Assembly (NCBI RefSeq): GCF_002266425.1
Contig: NZ_NPMN01000017.1
Span: 37,614 to 101,613, forward strand
DNA length: 64,000 nucleotides
Source: Tissierella sp. P1
GTDB lineage: Bacteria; Bacillota; Clostridia; Tissierellales; Tissierellaceae
Reading direction: 5' to 3'
Below, piece after piece: positions 7,786-17,676 of this stretch; position 1 is the first letter of the stretch; every line of letters begins with the position of its first letter. Below the pieces are notes generated by a model. The model did not search any database. It was not told the origin of the DNA and saw only the letters and a program-made list of their open reading frames with translations. Made by a program: the position numbers and the translations under genes.

Positions 7786-8226
7786 ATGGAGAATATAGAT
7801 AAAGATTCCTTATATTTTGCTTTCTTGGAAGTGTTGAGATTCCACCATATTCGTACTCACATGCTACTTGATGAAATAGGAATATATCCAGGGCAACCCC
7901 CTATGCTTTTTATATTAAGTAAAGAAGGCGGACAGAGCCAAAAAGAATTAGCAGATAAATTAAAAGTAGCTCCTGCTACCATAACGGTAATGCTAAAGAG
8001 AATGGAGAAGGCAAATCTAGTGGAGCGTAGGCAAGATACAGATGATCAAAGAATATCTAGGGTTTATATTACTGAAAAAGGAAAAAAGATTTGTAAAAAA
8101 GCCAAAGATGTGATGTGGAATTTAGAAAAAGAATGTTTTGGAAATTTTACAGTAGAGGAGAAAGTAATTCTAAGAAGATTATTATTGCAAGTTAGAGATA
8201 ATCTTCAGGTAAGTAGTGAGAAATAA
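7786..8226 (+). CDS. MarR-family regulator of the downstream ABC exporter
   Basis: A 146-residue winged-helix protein with the family pattern QSQKELADKLKVAPATITVMLKRMEKANLVERR (helices 2-4) and the wing DTDDQRISRVYITEKG. The ATG follows GGAGGTAGAGAA. It is the first gene of an operon with two ABC half-transporters, 23 bp downstream. The two TTAG(T/C)CGACTAA palindromes at its promoter are probably its operators. In comparable loci a drug-like ligand releases the repressor and induces export. Confidence 0.92.
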   Translation: MENIDKDSLYFAFLEVLRFHHIRTHMLLDEIGIYPGQPPMLFILSKEGGQSQKELADKLKVAPATITVMLKRMEKANLVERRQDTDDQRISRVYITEKGKKICKKAKDVMWNLEKECFGNFTVEEKVILRRLLLQVRDNLQVSSEK

Positions 8227-8249
8227 TAAATTAGACTTAGGAGGGAAAT

Positions 8250-10496
8250 ATGTTAAAGTTATTTAAAGAATTTAAGCCATTTACTATATCCATAGTAATT
8301 ATTATAGTGTTGCTTTTATTTCAAGCCAGTACTGAATTAGCTCTTCCTGACTATATGTCAAGTATAGTAAATGTAGGAATACAGCAAAGTGGAATAAAAG
8401 ATGTAGCACCTGAAGTAATTAGGGCTTCAGAAATGGAAAAAATTAAAATATTTTTAAGTAATAATGAAAAAATTTTTGTAGATAGTAGCTACAGACTTAT
8501 AAACAAAGAAAATTTATCAGAAAAAGAATATAAGGATTATTTAGAGAAATATCCTGCTTTAGAAAAACAAGATTTATATATTTTAAATACGAAATCTAAG
8601 GAAGACATAGAGGAGATGAATTCCTTTTTAGGTAAACCAATGCTTATTATATGGGGAATTGAAAATGGAGCTCCTCAAGGAATCGCTGCAGAAAATAAAG
8701 AGAAGAATCCTTTTGCCAATCTTCCAGAGGGAACAGATCCTTTTATGGTATTAAAGAATTTACCAGAGGAACAGTTTGATGCTATGAAAAGTGATATTGA
8801 AGAACAATTTAAAAACCTACCAGAAACTATGATAAACCAATCCGCTATTAACTATGTTAAATCAGAGTATGAGGTTATAGGATTAAATATGAATAAGTTT
8901 CAATCCAATTATATTCTGCATATAGGCGGAATAATGCTACTAATTGCACTTTTAAGCATGGTAGCATCCATAGGTGTTGGATTTATATCTGCTAGGGTAT
9001 CTGCTAGTCTAGGCAGAAATTTACGGGATAAGGTATTTAGACAAGTAACTGCATTCTCCAATGGAGAATTTGATGATTTTTCAACTGCTTCATTAATAAC
9101 TAGAAGTACAAATGATATACAGCAGGTACAAATGTTTAGTATGATGATGCTTAGGATAGTATTTTATGCTCCTATTCTAGGAGTAGGTGGAATTATAAGA
9201 GCTCTTAGAACAAATACCTCAATGGCTTGGATAATTGCAGTAGGAGTTATAGCTATCCTTACACTAGTTATAGTTCTCTTTACCATAGCTATGCCAAGAT
9301 TCAAGAAGCTACAGAAGCTTGTAGATAAGGTTAATCTTGTAATGAGAGAATCACTTAATGGATTGATGGTAATTAGAGCCTTTAATACTCAAAGATTTGA
9401 AGAAAAGAAATTTGACAATGCAAACAATGATTTAACAAGGACTAATCTCTTTGTATCAAGGGTAATGACTATGATGATGCCTACTATGATGCTTATTATG
9501 AATGTCATTATGCTATTAATCATATGGGTAGGAGCCCATGAAATAGATAATGGTGTAATACAAGTTGGAGATATGATGGCATTTATGCAATATACAATGC
9601 AGATAATCATGTCCTTCCTTATGATATCAATGATCTCAATAATACTTCCAAGAGCTTCCGTATCAGCACAGAGGATTTCAGAAGTATTGGATAAGGAGCT
9701 TACAATTAAAGATCCTATAAATTCTAAAGAATTGAATAAAGATATAAAGGGATTATTGGAGTTTAAGAATGTAAGTTTTAAATACCCTGGGGCAGAAGAA
9801 TATGTTCTTAAAGATATATCTTTTGCGGCAAAACCTGGAGAAACTACAGCCTTTATTGGAAGTACAGGAAGTGGAAAGTCAACTCTTATAAATTTAATAC
9901 CAAGATTTTATGATGTTACAGAGGGAGAGATTCTTCTTGATGGTATAGACATAAGAAATATAAAACTCCATGATTTAAGAGAAAGAATAGGATATGTTCC
10001 TCAAAAGGGTATTTTATTCACAGGAACTATAGAAAGTAATTTAAAATATGGTAGGAATGCTGGTGTTGATGATGAAAATGTCTTAAAGGCTATAGAAATA
10101 TCACAGGCCAAAGAATTTATAGATGAAAAGGAGAATAAAATTTACTCTGAAATATCTCAAGGAGGAACTAATGTCTCTGGAGGTCAAAGACAAAGACTTT
10201 CAATTGCTAGAGCATTAGTTAAAAAACCAGAAATATTTATCTTTGATGATAGTTTTTCAGCTCTAGATTTTAAAACAGATGCTGCTTTAAGAAAGGCAAT
10301 GGGTGAAGAAATTCAAGATAGAACTATACTAATAGTTGCACAGAGAATTAACACTATAATGAATGCTGAAAATATTGTAGTCTTAGATGAAGGAAGAATA
10401 GTTGGTATAGGAACTCACAGTGAACTTTTAAAGAATTGTGATGTTTATAGACAAATTGCCTTGTCCCAGCTATCAGAGGAGGAATTAGCAATATGA
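8250..10496 (+). CDS. ABC exporter half-transporter with enlarged extracellular loop (subunit 1)
   Basis: A 748-residue type IV ABC exporter: six-helix membrane domain plus ATPase. An insertion of about 170 residues between helices 1 and 2 (residues ~45-215, charged, with ANLPEGTDPFMVLKNLPEE) makes it longer than the usual ~580. The ATPase has Walker A GSTGSGKST, signature NVSGGQRQR, Walker B IFIFDDSFSALD and H-loop region VAQRINT, where Gln replaces the usual switch His. In heterodimeric exporters such departures from consensus mark a degenerate site. The start is ATG after AGGAGGG. The next gene overlaps it by four bases and encodes the partner. Confidence 0.9.
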   Translation: MLKLFKEFKPFTISIVIIIVLLLFQASTELALPDYMSSIVNVGIQQSGIKDVAPEVIRASEMEKIKIFLSNNEKIFVDSSYRLINKENLSEKEYKDYLEKYPALEKQDLYILNTKSKEDIEEMNSFLGKPMLIIWGIENGAPQGIAAENKEKNPFANLPEGTDPFMVLKNLPEEQFDAMKSDIEEQFKNLPETMINQSAINYVKSEYEVIGLNMNKFQSNYILHIGGIMLLIALLSMVASIGVGFISARVSASLGRNLRDKVFRQVTAFSNGEFDDFSTASLITRSTNDIQQVQMFSMMMLRIVFYAPILGVGGIIRALRTNTSMAWIIAVGVIAILTLVIVLFTIAMPRFKKLQKLVDKVNLVMRESLNGLMVIRAFNTQRFEEKKFDNANNDLTRTNLFVSRVMTMMMPTMMLIMNVIMLLIIWVGAHEIDNGVIQVGDMMAFMQYTMQIIMSFLMISMISIILPRASVSAQRISEVLDKELTIKDPINSKELNKDIKGLLEFKNVSFKYPGAEEYVLKDISFAAKPGETTAFIGSTGSGKSTLINLIPRFYDVTEGEILLDGIDIRNIKLHDLRERIGYVPQKGILFTGTIESNLKYGRNAGVDDENVLKAIEISQAKEFIDEKENKIYSEISQGGTNVSGGQRQRLSIARALVKKPEIFIFDDSFSALDFKTDAALRKAMGEEIQDRTILIVAQRINTIMNAENIVVLDEGRIVGIGTHSELLKNCDVYRQIALSQLSEEELAI

Positions 10497-12349
10497 GTGA
10501 AAGAAATGTAAAAAATCAGAGGCGAGGAGGACCAATGGGTCATGGCCCAATGGGGGGAATGGGAGGTAGATTTGAAAAACCTAAGGATTTCAAAGGGACT
10601 TTCTCAAAGCTTCTTAACTATTTAAGACCCTATAAATTAAAACTAATTATAGTTATGATATTTGCTATTGGAAGTACTGCTTTTTCCATAGTAGGACCTA
10701 AAATACTTGGTAAAGCTACAACTAAAATATTTGAAGGACTTGTTTCAAAGATATCTGGAACGATGGGTGGAGGAATAGACTTCCAATATATATTGAATAT
10801 AATCTTACTTTTAATAGGACTATATGTAATATCTGCATTGTTTTCCTTTATACAAGGGCTTATTGTTACAGGTGTAGCACAGAAGGTAAGTTATAATTTA
10901 AGGAAGGAAATATCTGAAAAGGTTAATAGACTCCCTCTTAAATATTTTGATGGTGTATCCCATGGTGATGTATTATCAAGGGTCACAAATGATGTAGATA
11001 CAGTGAGCCAATCATTAAACCAAAGTATGAGTAATATAATAACTTCAGCTACTACTTTAGTTGGTATTCTTATTATGATGCTCTCTATATCTTGGCAAAT
11101 GACTATTGCAGCTGTACTGATATTGCCTATTTCTATGATTTTGGTCATGACAGTAGTTAAGAAATCTCAAAAATACTTTAGAGCACAGCAAAAGTCTCTT
11201 GGTCAAGTTAATGGTCATATAGAAGAAGTTTATGGTGGTCATAATATAATGAAAGCTTTCAATGCAGAAGACGAAGTAATTGAAGAATTTAGTAAGATTA
11301 ATGGAGAACTTTATAATTCTGCTTGGAAAGCACAATTTCTTTCTGGAATGATGATGCCAATTATGACTTTTATTGGCAATATAGGCTATGTAGCAGTTTC
11401 AATTCTAGGTGGATGGTATGCTATTAGAAAGACCATAGAAGTAGGAGATATACTTTCATTTATTCAGTATATAAGAAGTTTTACTCAGCCTATAGCACAG
11501 GTCGCACAAATATCGAATGTACTGCAATCTACAGTTGCTGCAGCCGAAAGAGTATTTGAATTCTTGGGAGAAGATGAAGAAATTAAGGAATCAGAAGTAC
11601 CTGTTAAACTAGAAGAAGTTGAGGGAAGTGTAACATTTGAGAATGTTAAGTTTGGATATAATGAAGACAAGATAATAATCAATAATTTCTCAGCAGATAT
11701 AAAACCAGGACAGAAGGTAGCCATAGTAGGACCTACAGGAGCAGGTAAGACTACCATAGTTAAACTTCTAATGAGATTCTATGATTTAAATGAAGGTAGA
11801 ATACTCATAGATGGTTATGATATAAATGATTTTACGAGAGAAGATTTGAGGGATAATTTTGGCATGGTTCTTCAAGATACATGGTTATTTAGCGGAAGTA
11901 TAATGGATAATATAAGATATGGTAGATTAGATGCTACAGATGATGAAGTAATAAAAGCTTCCAAATCTGCATATGCCCATAGATTTATACAGACTTTGCC
12001 AGATGGATATAATATGGTAATAAATGAAGAAGCTAATAATATATCCCAAGGACAAAAGCAACTTTTAACCATAGGAAGGGCAATCCTTTCAGATCCTAAG
12101 ATTCTTATTTTAGATGAAGCAACTTCTTCTGTAGATACTAGGACAGAAGTATTGATACAGAAAGCTATGGAAAATCTTATGAAAGGAAGAACTAGCTTTA
12201 TAATTGCCCATAGGCTTTCAACTATAAGAGATGCAGACTTGATACTTGTTATGAAAGATGGAGATATTGTAGAGCAAGGTAGCCATGAGGAGCTTTTACA
12301 AAAAAATGGATTCTATGCAGAGCTTTATAATAGTCAGTTTGCAGCTTAA
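10493..12349 (+). CDS. ABC exporter half-transporter (subunit 2)
   Basis: A 618-residue partner of the upstream exporter, joined by an ATGA overlap. The first ~25 residues are Gly/Met/Arg-rich (RRGGPMGHGPMGGMGGR), as in many clostridial exporters of this pair. There are six membrane helices, then an ATPase with Walker A GPTGAGKTT, a variant signature NISQGQKQL, Walker B ILILDEATSSVD and switch His in AHRLST. Together with subunit 1 it should form a heterodimeric multidrug-type exporter controlled by the MarR protein. The substrate is not deducible. Confidence 0.9.
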   Translation: MSERNVKNQRRGGPMGHGPMGGMGGRFEKPKDFKGTFSKLLNYLRPYKLKLIIVMIFAIGSTAFSIVGPKILGKATTKIFEGLVSKISGTMGGGIDFQYILNIILLLIGLYVISALFSFIQGLIVTGVAQKVSYNLRKEISEKVNRLPLKYFDGVSHGDVLSRVTNDVDTVSQSLNQSMSNIITSATTLVGILIMMLSISWQMTIAAVLILPISMILVMTVVKKSQKYFRAQQKSLGQVNGHIEEVYGGHNIMKAFNAEDEVIEEFSKINGELYNSAWKAQFLSGMMMPIMTFIGNIGYVAVSILGGWYAIRKTIEVGDILSFIQYIRSFTQPIAQVAQISNVLQSTVAAAERVFEFLGEDEEIKESEVPVKLEEVEGSVTFENVKFGYNEDKIIINNFSADIKPGQKVAIVGPTGAGKTTIVKLLMRFYDLNEGRILIDGYDINDFTREDLRDNFGMVLQDTWLFSGSIMDNIRYGRLDATDDEVIKASKSAYAHRFIQTLPDGYNMVINEEANNISQGQKQLLTIGRAILSDPKILILDEATSSVDTRTEVLIQKAMENLMKGRTSFIIAHRLSTIRDADLILVMKDGDIVEQGSHEELLQKNGFYAELYNSQFAA

Positions 12350-12361
12350 GAAATATTAAAT

Positions 12362-12417
12362 AATAATCACTCTTTAAGGGTATAAATAATACCCTAAGAG
12401 TGATTATTTATTTTTAA
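12362..12417 (+). terminator. hairpin after the exporter operon
   Basis: AATAATCACTCT and AGAGTGATTATT form the base of a long stem, continued by AAGGGTAT/ATACCCT with a small bulge, followed by TATTTTTA. The right arm resembles the ribosome binding site segment of the next small gene (GAGTGATTATT occurs twice within 25 bases). Confidence 0.7.
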
Positions 12418-12429
12418 GGAGTGATTATT

Positions 12430-12621
12430 ATGTTAAAAGTAATAGGTCATATAGCATTTATAATCCTATTTTTATTTATATCATTCTTTGGAATAGGTCC
12501 TGTAATATTTGCAGATGGAACCATGAATGAGAGAATAATGAACTTATTAATTATAATATTAGCTTATGGCATATTGATATGGTTATATAGAATTTTTATT
12601 AGAAAAATGAGAATAAAATAA
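12430..12621 (+). CDS. small two-helix membrane protein
   Basis: 63 residues with two hydrophobic segments (IGHIAFIILFLFISFFGIGPVI trimmed here to its ends, about residues 5-26, and 38-56) joined by FADGTMNERIMN, ending in a basic tail RKMRIK. A GTG at 12421 overlaps AAGGAG, so the ATG at 12430 is preferred. It stands alone after the exporter terminator. No function can be assigned; the length, good ribosome binding site and charge pattern support a real gene. Confidence 0.6.
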   Translation: MLKVIGHIAFIILFLFISFFGIGPVIFADGTMNERIMNLLIIILAYGILIWLYRIFIRKMRIK

Positions 12622-12718
12622 TTATTGGATATTATTTATATTTTCCAATAAAAAAATATTGCTAAAACCATCTTTTCGGAGTAAAATATTTTTGTCAAAT
12701 ATTAGAGAGGATGGTCTA

Positions 12719-13522
12719 ATGAAATTAATCACATTTAACCCTTTTAGAACGATAGGCATTCCCAAGGTTAGCTATATTAAACCTGAAAATATGTTCAAAG
12801 AAATAGAGAAGATAAAAGAAGCAGACTATATATTATTTCCTGAATACTGGCAAGTGAATACATTGGTCTATGGACTGAAAAAAAAGATATTTCCAAATAT
12901 CAGCACATACCAACTTGGGCATAATAAGATTGAGACAACTAGGGCTTTACAAGCCATATTCCCTAAAAGTGTACCTTATACGCAAATATTAGGTAAGGAT
13001 AATATAAATATAGAAACAATAGAGGAAGAATTTAGTTATCCATTAGTTGCTAAGGAAATAAAGAATTCTATGGGAAGAGGAGTTTTTCTTGTAGAAGATA
13101 GGAAACAACTTAGGTCTTATATAGATAATAACGAAATTTTATATATTCAGGAAAGACTTCCTATAGATAGAGATATTAGAATAGTATATGTAGGAAATCA
13201 AGTAATAGGCTCCTATTGGAGAATTGCAGGAGAAGGCCAATTTCACAACAATATTGCAAAGGGTGCATCCTATGATTATGATAATGTACCAGAAGAAGCA
13301 ATTAAATTAGTGGAAGATATAGCAAGGGAGTTAAACATAAACCATGCAGGGTTTGATGTAGCAGTAGTTGATAATAGATTATATGTATTGGAATACAATG
13401 TAATGTTTGGTAATGAAGGTCTAAGAAATATAGGTGTAGAGGTAGAAAAATATATTCAAGAATATATAAACAATGATCCAGACTTTACACCAAGCAATCC
13501 AACATTCCCAAGAGCTTCTTAA
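12719..13522 (+). CDS. RimK-like ATP-grasp protein
   Basis: 267 residues. The N-terminal ~90 residues form a pre-ATP-grasp region; the remainder is an ATP-grasp fold with the glycine-rich loop MGRGVF, the segment IYIQERLPIDRDIRIVYVG and metal-binding VLEYNVMFG near the C-terminus. RimK/LysX-type enzymes ligate amino acids or other amines to a carboxylate; the acceptor here is unknown. The ATG at 12719 has AGAGAGGAT at proper distance, whereas the in-frame TTG at 12659 has no ribosome binding site. Monocistronic, with its own terminator. Confidence 0.75.
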   Translation: MKLITFNPFRTIGIPKVSYIKPENMFKEIEKIKEADYILFPEYWQVNTLVYGLKKKIFPNISTYQLGHNKIETTRALQAIFPKSVPYTQILGKDNINIETIEEEFSYPLVAKEIKNSMGRGVFLVEDRKQLRSYIDNNEILYIQERLPIDRDIRIVYVGNQVIGSYWRIAGEGQFHNNIAKGASYDYDNVPEEAIKLVEDIARELNINHAGFDVAVVDNRLYVLEYNVMFGNEGLRNIGVEVEKYIQEYINNDPDFTPSNPTFPRAS

Positions 13523-13604
13523 AATAGAAATCATTTTAAGAACTTTTTAGAAAGATGTATATTGTAGATACTTTAGATTAAAATATTCAATAATTCATTT
13601 AAAG

Positions 13605-13635
13605 TCTGATAGGGAAATACCCTATCAGATTTTTT
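13605..13635 (+). terminator. terminator after the ATP-grasp gene
   Basis: A perfect 10-bp stem TCTGATAGGG/CCCTATCAGA with loop AAATA, followed by six T. Confidence 0.9.
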
Positions 13636-13735
13636 GTGCTTTTATTTAAGGTTTTAATAATATATACTGAAAATATAAGTGCTGTTTTGTATAATTATAT
13701 TTCAAAATATATTTGTATTAGAAAGGATAATTGAA

Positions 13736-14452
13736 TTGATTGGAATAAACTCCTTAGGAACAGAAAAAATACTTTTAGTAGATGATGAGAAGGATATACT
13801 AGATTTGTTAGAGACAACATTGATTAAAGAGGGATTTAAAGAGATATACAAATCTTTATCTGGATATGAAGGCATTGAACTATGTAAAAAAATGAATCCA
13901 GATATAATTGTTTTAGATATAATGCTTCCAGATATCGATGGATTTCAAGTATGCCAATCCTTAAGAGAAATTACTTTATGCCCAATATTATTTTTATCCG
14001 CAAAAAATGATGATATAGATAAATTATTGGGTTTAAGCTTGGGTGGAGATGATTATATTACTAAACCATTTAGCCCTAAAGAAGTAGCCTATAGAATAAA
14101 GGCACAACTTAGACGAAAAGCATATTTAAATACTATAGAAAATAATATAATTGAATTTGGACAGATGTCCATAAATGAAGGAAAAAAAGAAGTATCAAAA
14201 AATGGGCAGGTTTTGTCCTTAACAGCAAAAGAATATCAACTTTTATTATACTTAGCAAAATATCCAAACCATATATTAAGTAAAAAGACTTTATATGAAG
14301 CCATATGGGAAGAACCCTACTTCGGTGATGACAATACTATTATGGTCCATATAAGAAAAATAAGAGAAAAAATTGAGGATATTCCCAGTTCTCCTAAGTA
14401 TTTATTAACCATAAAAGGGCTTGGATACAAATTAAATACTAAGGAGGTATAG
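13736..14452 (+). CDS. OmpR-type response regulator linked to a peptide-type ABC transporter
   Basis: About 238 residues. The receiver has LLVDDEKD and the phosphoacceptor Asp in VLDIMLPDIDG (near residue 61), Lys in YITKPFS, then a winged helix (LTAKEYQLLLYLA ... KGLGYKL). The TTG at 13736 follows GAAAGGA by eight bases and gives an N-terminus of normal length; the upstream ATG at 13679 would add 19 unconserved residues. The kinase gene starts four bases after its stop. The ABC genes that follow are the likely target, as in bacitracin/lantibiotic resistance loci. Confidence 0.9.
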   Translation: MIGINSLGTEKILLVDDEKDILDLLETTLIKEGFKEIYKSLSGYEGIELCKKMNPDIIVLDIMLPDIDGFQVCQSLREITLCPILFLSAKNDDIDKLLGLSLGGDDYITKPFSPKEVAYRIKAQLRRKAYLNTIENNIIEFGQMSINEGKKEVSKNGQVLSLTAKEYQLLLYLAKYPNHILSKKTLYEAIWEEPYFGDDNTIMVHIRKIREKIEDIPSSPKYLLTIKGLGYKLNTKEV

Positions 14453-14456
14453 GTAG

Positions 14457-15881
14457 ATGAACTGGAAAATGACCTTACGCTTTATCATAACCATAACTAT
14501 TGTCAATATGATGATTCTTTTGCTAGTTTTCTCCTCCTTAAATTATTTTTTATATGGACAATATACGTTTTCTAGAAATACCAATGATACCAATGAAATC
14601 TACTCAACTCCCATGGCAGCAGAAGAATTTGCCTCAGATTTCTTACAATTCATAGAATTTAAAGATAACAATCCTAATGTATCAGAAGAAGGAATTGAAA
14701 TATTAAAAAAGAATAATGGATGGGTGCAAATACTGGATAACAATGGATATGAAGTATACAGTCATCTTAAACCTGATAATGCTCCTACACACTATTCTCC
14801 TGTGGAGATTGTACATGCTTATAAATATAATGGTGTTATAGGAGATTCCAGTATTTTTATAGGCATGATTAAGAATAATGATTTAAAATATAGTTATATA
14901 ATAGGGCTGCCATATGATTTAGTAGCAAGATATATAATCTATTTTAATTTTTCTAAGATATTTAAATCATATAAACAAGCAATATTTATAACATTATTTA
15001 GCACTTTATTCATAACTATTTTAATAAGTTATTTATTTGGTCGAAAGCTTACAAATCCTTTATTTAAAATAATTAATGGCATTAAAATTTTAGCTAGTGG
15101 GGATTATAACGTTTATTATCCTGAAAAAGGCATATATAAGGATATTTGTTCTAGCATAAATAATCTCAGCCTCAAATTAAAAGAAAACAGAATGGAAAAA
15201 GAAAATCTAAATAAAATACGAAAAAACTGGATAGAAAATTTTTGCCATGATGTAAAGACTCCTCTTTCATCTATTAAGGGTTATGGAGAAATATTATTAG
15301 ATGATAATTATATGTCTTCTAATGAGGAAAAGGATAATTATCTGAAAATAATATTAGAGAAAACAAATTATATAGAAAATTTATTAAATGATTTAAAACT
15401 AACCTATAAACTACAAAATAGTTTAATTCCTTTAAAAAGGCAAAAAGTTAATTTAAATGATTTTATGGTAGAAATTATTGTTAATATTTTAAACCATCCA
15501 TTATATGAGAGTAGGAAAGTAAATTTTTCTTATAAAGAAAACCCCGTTTTCATCGACTTAGATACCCATCTTTTTTCTAGGGCAATAAATAATCTAGTAT
15601 ATAATGCACTAATACACAATACTAAAGATACTATTATTGATATATCGACTTCTAATGATAATGGAGTTTGCATTTTAATTGAGGATAATGGTATGGGTAT
15701 GCCTAAAGAAAAACTTGACCATCTATTTCATAGAAATTATAATGATAAACTTTTAGAAGAAAGTAAAAAAGGTTCTGGACGAGGTATGATTATATCCAAA
15801 GAGATTATTGAAGCTCATGGAGGTACTATTCAAGTTACTAGCCAGCTAGGAAAAGGAACCAAAATAACTATAGTCTTATAA
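14457..15881 (+). CDS. membrane sensor histidine kinase
   Basis: 474 residues: helix 1 near residues 8-30, an extracellular region of about 140 residues, helix 2 near 175-197 (AIFITLFSTLFITILISYLF), a HAMP segment, then HisKA with FCHDVKTPLSSIKGYGE. The ATPase domain has NNLVYNALIHN, DNGMGMP and GSGRGMIISKEIIEAHGG. The large external loop suggests ligand sensing at the surface rather than through the transporter as in BceS-type kinases. The ATG follows AAGGAGGT. It forms a pair with the preceding regulator. Confidence 0.91.
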   Translation: MNWKMTLRFIITITIVNMMILLLVFSSLNYFLYGQYTFSRNTNDTNEIYSTPMAAEEFASDFLQFIEFKDNNPNVSEEGIEILKKNNGWVQILDNNGYEVYSHLKPDNAPTHYSPVEIVHAYKYNGVIGDSSIFIGMIKNNDLKYSYIIGLPYDLVARYIIYFNFSKIFKSYKQAIFITLFSTLFITILISYLFGRKLTNPLFKIINGIKILASGDYNVYYPEKGIYKDICSSINNLSLKLKENRMEKENLNKIRKNWIENFCHDVKTPLSSIKGYGEILLDDNYMSSNEEKDNYLKIILEKTNYIENLLNDLKLTYKLQNSLIPLKRQKVNLNDFMVEIIVNILNHPLYESRKVNFSYKENPVFIDLDTHLFSRAINNLVYNALIHNTKDTIIDISTSNDNGVCILIEDNGMGMPKEKLDHLFHRNYNDKLLEESKKGSGRGMIISKEIIEAHGGTIQVTSQLGKGTKITIVL

Positions 15882-15917
15882 AATAAGCCTTATAAATTAG
15901 ATAAGGCTTATTTTTTA
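15882..15917 (+). terminator. terminator after the two-component system
   Basis: A 12-bp stem AATAAGCCTTAT/ATAAGGCTTATT with a 7-base loop and a run of T, starting at the kinase stop codon. It separates the regulatory pair from the ABC genes. Confidence 0.9.
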
Positions 15918-16011
15918 TATAGATTTAAGGATTAATTAAGGAAGACTAAAAATATACTTAAGGTCCGAATGATAGAGTTGAATTAACAAAAAATTAAGAA
16001 GGGGTTTTAAT

Positions 16012-16917
16012 ATGAATGAATATGTTATAGAAACAAAAAATTTAACAAAACAATTTAGTAATTTTACCGCCGTTAATAAAATTAATTTGAAAGTAGAAAA
16101 AGGGCAGATTTATGGATTTTTAGGACCTAACGGTGCTGGAAAATCTACTACAATAAGAATGCTTCTAGGGCTTATAAAACCTACTGAAGGAAAATCCTAT
16201 TTATTTGGTAAGCCTATGGAGAGTCATTCTATAAATCTATTAAGAAAAGTGGGATCTATGGTAGAATCCCCATCTTACTATGGCAATTTAACTGCTAAAG
16301 AAAATCTAGAAATAACTAGAAAAATATTAGATGCAGATAAAAAAGAGATAGATAAGGTATTAAAAATTGTAGATTTAACGAAATGGAAAAATGAAAGAGT
16401 CAAGAAGTTCTCTTTAGGAATGAAACAAAGACTTGGAATAGCTCAAGCACTGTTGGGAAATAAGGAATTATTGATATTAGATGAGCCTACCAATGGGCTA
16501 GATCCTTCTGGAATACATGAGATAAGAGATTTAATAATTAGTCTTCCGGAAATGCTGGGGGTAACTGTGCTAATATCCAGTCATATTTTAAGTGAAGTAG
16601 AGTTAATGGCTACACAAGTAGGAATTATTAATAAAGGAGAACTCCTTTTTGAAGGACCTCTTAGAGAACTTAAAAATAAAAATCAGTCTGAAATATGTAT
16701 AGGAGTTTCTCCTATATCAGAGGCAGAAAGGTATCTATTGGATAAAAATTATGAAGTAGATAAAAAGAATGATAGATTATTCTTGAAAAAAGAAGACTTA
16801 AATCCTGGGCTGATCAATAAAGAATTAGTTTTTCAAGGCTTTGAAGTTTCACATATTAGTGAAGAAAATAAAAGTTTAGAGAATATTTTCTTAGAGTTAA
16901 CAGGAGGAATAAAATAA
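16012..16917 (+). CDS. ABC ATPase of a BcrA/lantibiotic-immunity-type transporter
   Basis: 301 residues: ATPase domain with Walker A GPNGAGKSTT, Q-loop region, signature FSLGMKQRLGIAQAL, Walker B LLILDEPTNGLDPSG and switch His in SSHILSEVE, then a ~75-residue C-terminal extension typical of BcrA/CcmA-like ATPases. The ATG follows AGAAGGGG. It shares one base with the next gene's start (TAATG). With the two permeases it should form an ABC-2-type pump for antimicrobial peptide resistance or similar export. The upstream two-component system probably regulates it. Confidence 0.9.
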   Translation: MNEYVIETKNLTKQFSNFTAVNKINLKVEKGQIYGFLGPNGAGKSTTIRMLLGLIKPTEGKSYLFGKPMESHSINLLRKVGSMVESPSYYGNLTAKENLEITRKILDADKKEIDKVLKIVDLTKWKNERVKKFSLGMKQRLGIAQALLGNKELLILDEPTNGLDPSGIHEIRDLIISLPEMLGVTVLISSHILSEVELMATQVGIINKGELLFEGPLRELKNKNQSEICIGVSPISEAERYLLDKNYEVDKKNDRLFLKKEDLNPGLINKELVFQGFEVSHISEENKSLENIFLELTGGIK

Positions 16918-17663
16918 TGAAAGTTTTTCTATCCAGTATTAAAAATGAATTTCTCAAGCAGAAAAGAGGATTTACATGGAGCATAGCTGTATTGCTTTCT
17001 TTGGGTACTAGTTTTTTGGCTTTTGTAGATGTTTATTTAAGATATGACTATCTTATAAAAAAACAGGTTCTTTTAAACACATGGGAAATCTTATTATTAG
17101 AAAATCATTTATCAGCTCTTTGGTTTATTACTTTTCCATTGGCCATTACAACAATATGCTCACTATTATATTATGTAGACTATAAAGATGGAGGTCTAAA
17201 ATATACTTTAACTTTGCCTATTGGCAAGAATAAATTATATTTTTCTAAATGGATTACTGTAGTAATCTTTAGTATCCTTATGATTATATTAAATATTTTA
17301 GGGCTAATACTTGTGGGAAAAATATTAAATTTTCCTGACTCCTTAGATATATATTTATTTTTTAAATATGGCATATATCAATTTGTTGCTCTTCTAGGAG
17401 TAATCAGTTTACAACTTTGGTTAAGCTCTCGAACTAACAATATTATAGCTTCACTAGCTCAAGGTTTCGTGGGGATTATTGTATCTTTATTTTTAGCTCA
17501 ATCTCAACTTATTGCAAGATTTATTCCCTATGCCCATATGCTTTACTCTATACCACTGAAAGGAGAAAATAATTCTATAGCAATACAAGGCGGTATAATT
17601 TTTGGGCTGCTATTTCTTTTTATTGGTGTGGTTAATTTTAAAAGAAAAGATATTTTGGAATAA
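16917..17663 (+). CDS. ABC-2-type permease (lantibiotic immunity type), subunit 1
   Basis: A 248-residue six-helix membrane protein starting with FLSSIKNEFLKQKRGFTW, the usual amphipathic start of MutE/EpiE/BcrB-type permeases. The motif YYVDYKDGGLKYTLTLPIGK (ending helix 2) is shared in form with the next gene (NDNGGWKYALTLPVKRK), showing the two are paralogues. It overlaps the ATPase gene by one base, and only 13 bases separate it from subunit 2, so the three genes are one operon. Confidence 0.85.
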   Translation: MKVFLSSIKNEFLKQKRGFTWSIAVLLSLGTSFLAFVDVYLRYDYLIKKQVLLNTWEILLLENHLSALWFITFPLAITTICSLLYYVDYKDGGLKYTLTLPIGKNKLYFSKWITVVIFSILMIILNILGLILVGKILNFPDSLDIYLFFKYGIYQFVALLGVISLQLWLSSRTNNIIASLAQGFVGIIVSLFLAQSQLIARFIPYAHMLYSIPLKGENNSIAIQGGIIFGLLFLFIGVVNFKRKDILE

Positions 17664-17676
17664 AGGAGAAGATATA

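Noticed and set aside
12622..12658. TTATTGGA/TCCAATAA inverted repeat as terminator
   Set aside because: Followed on the + strand by A, not T; on the - strand no gene ends there.
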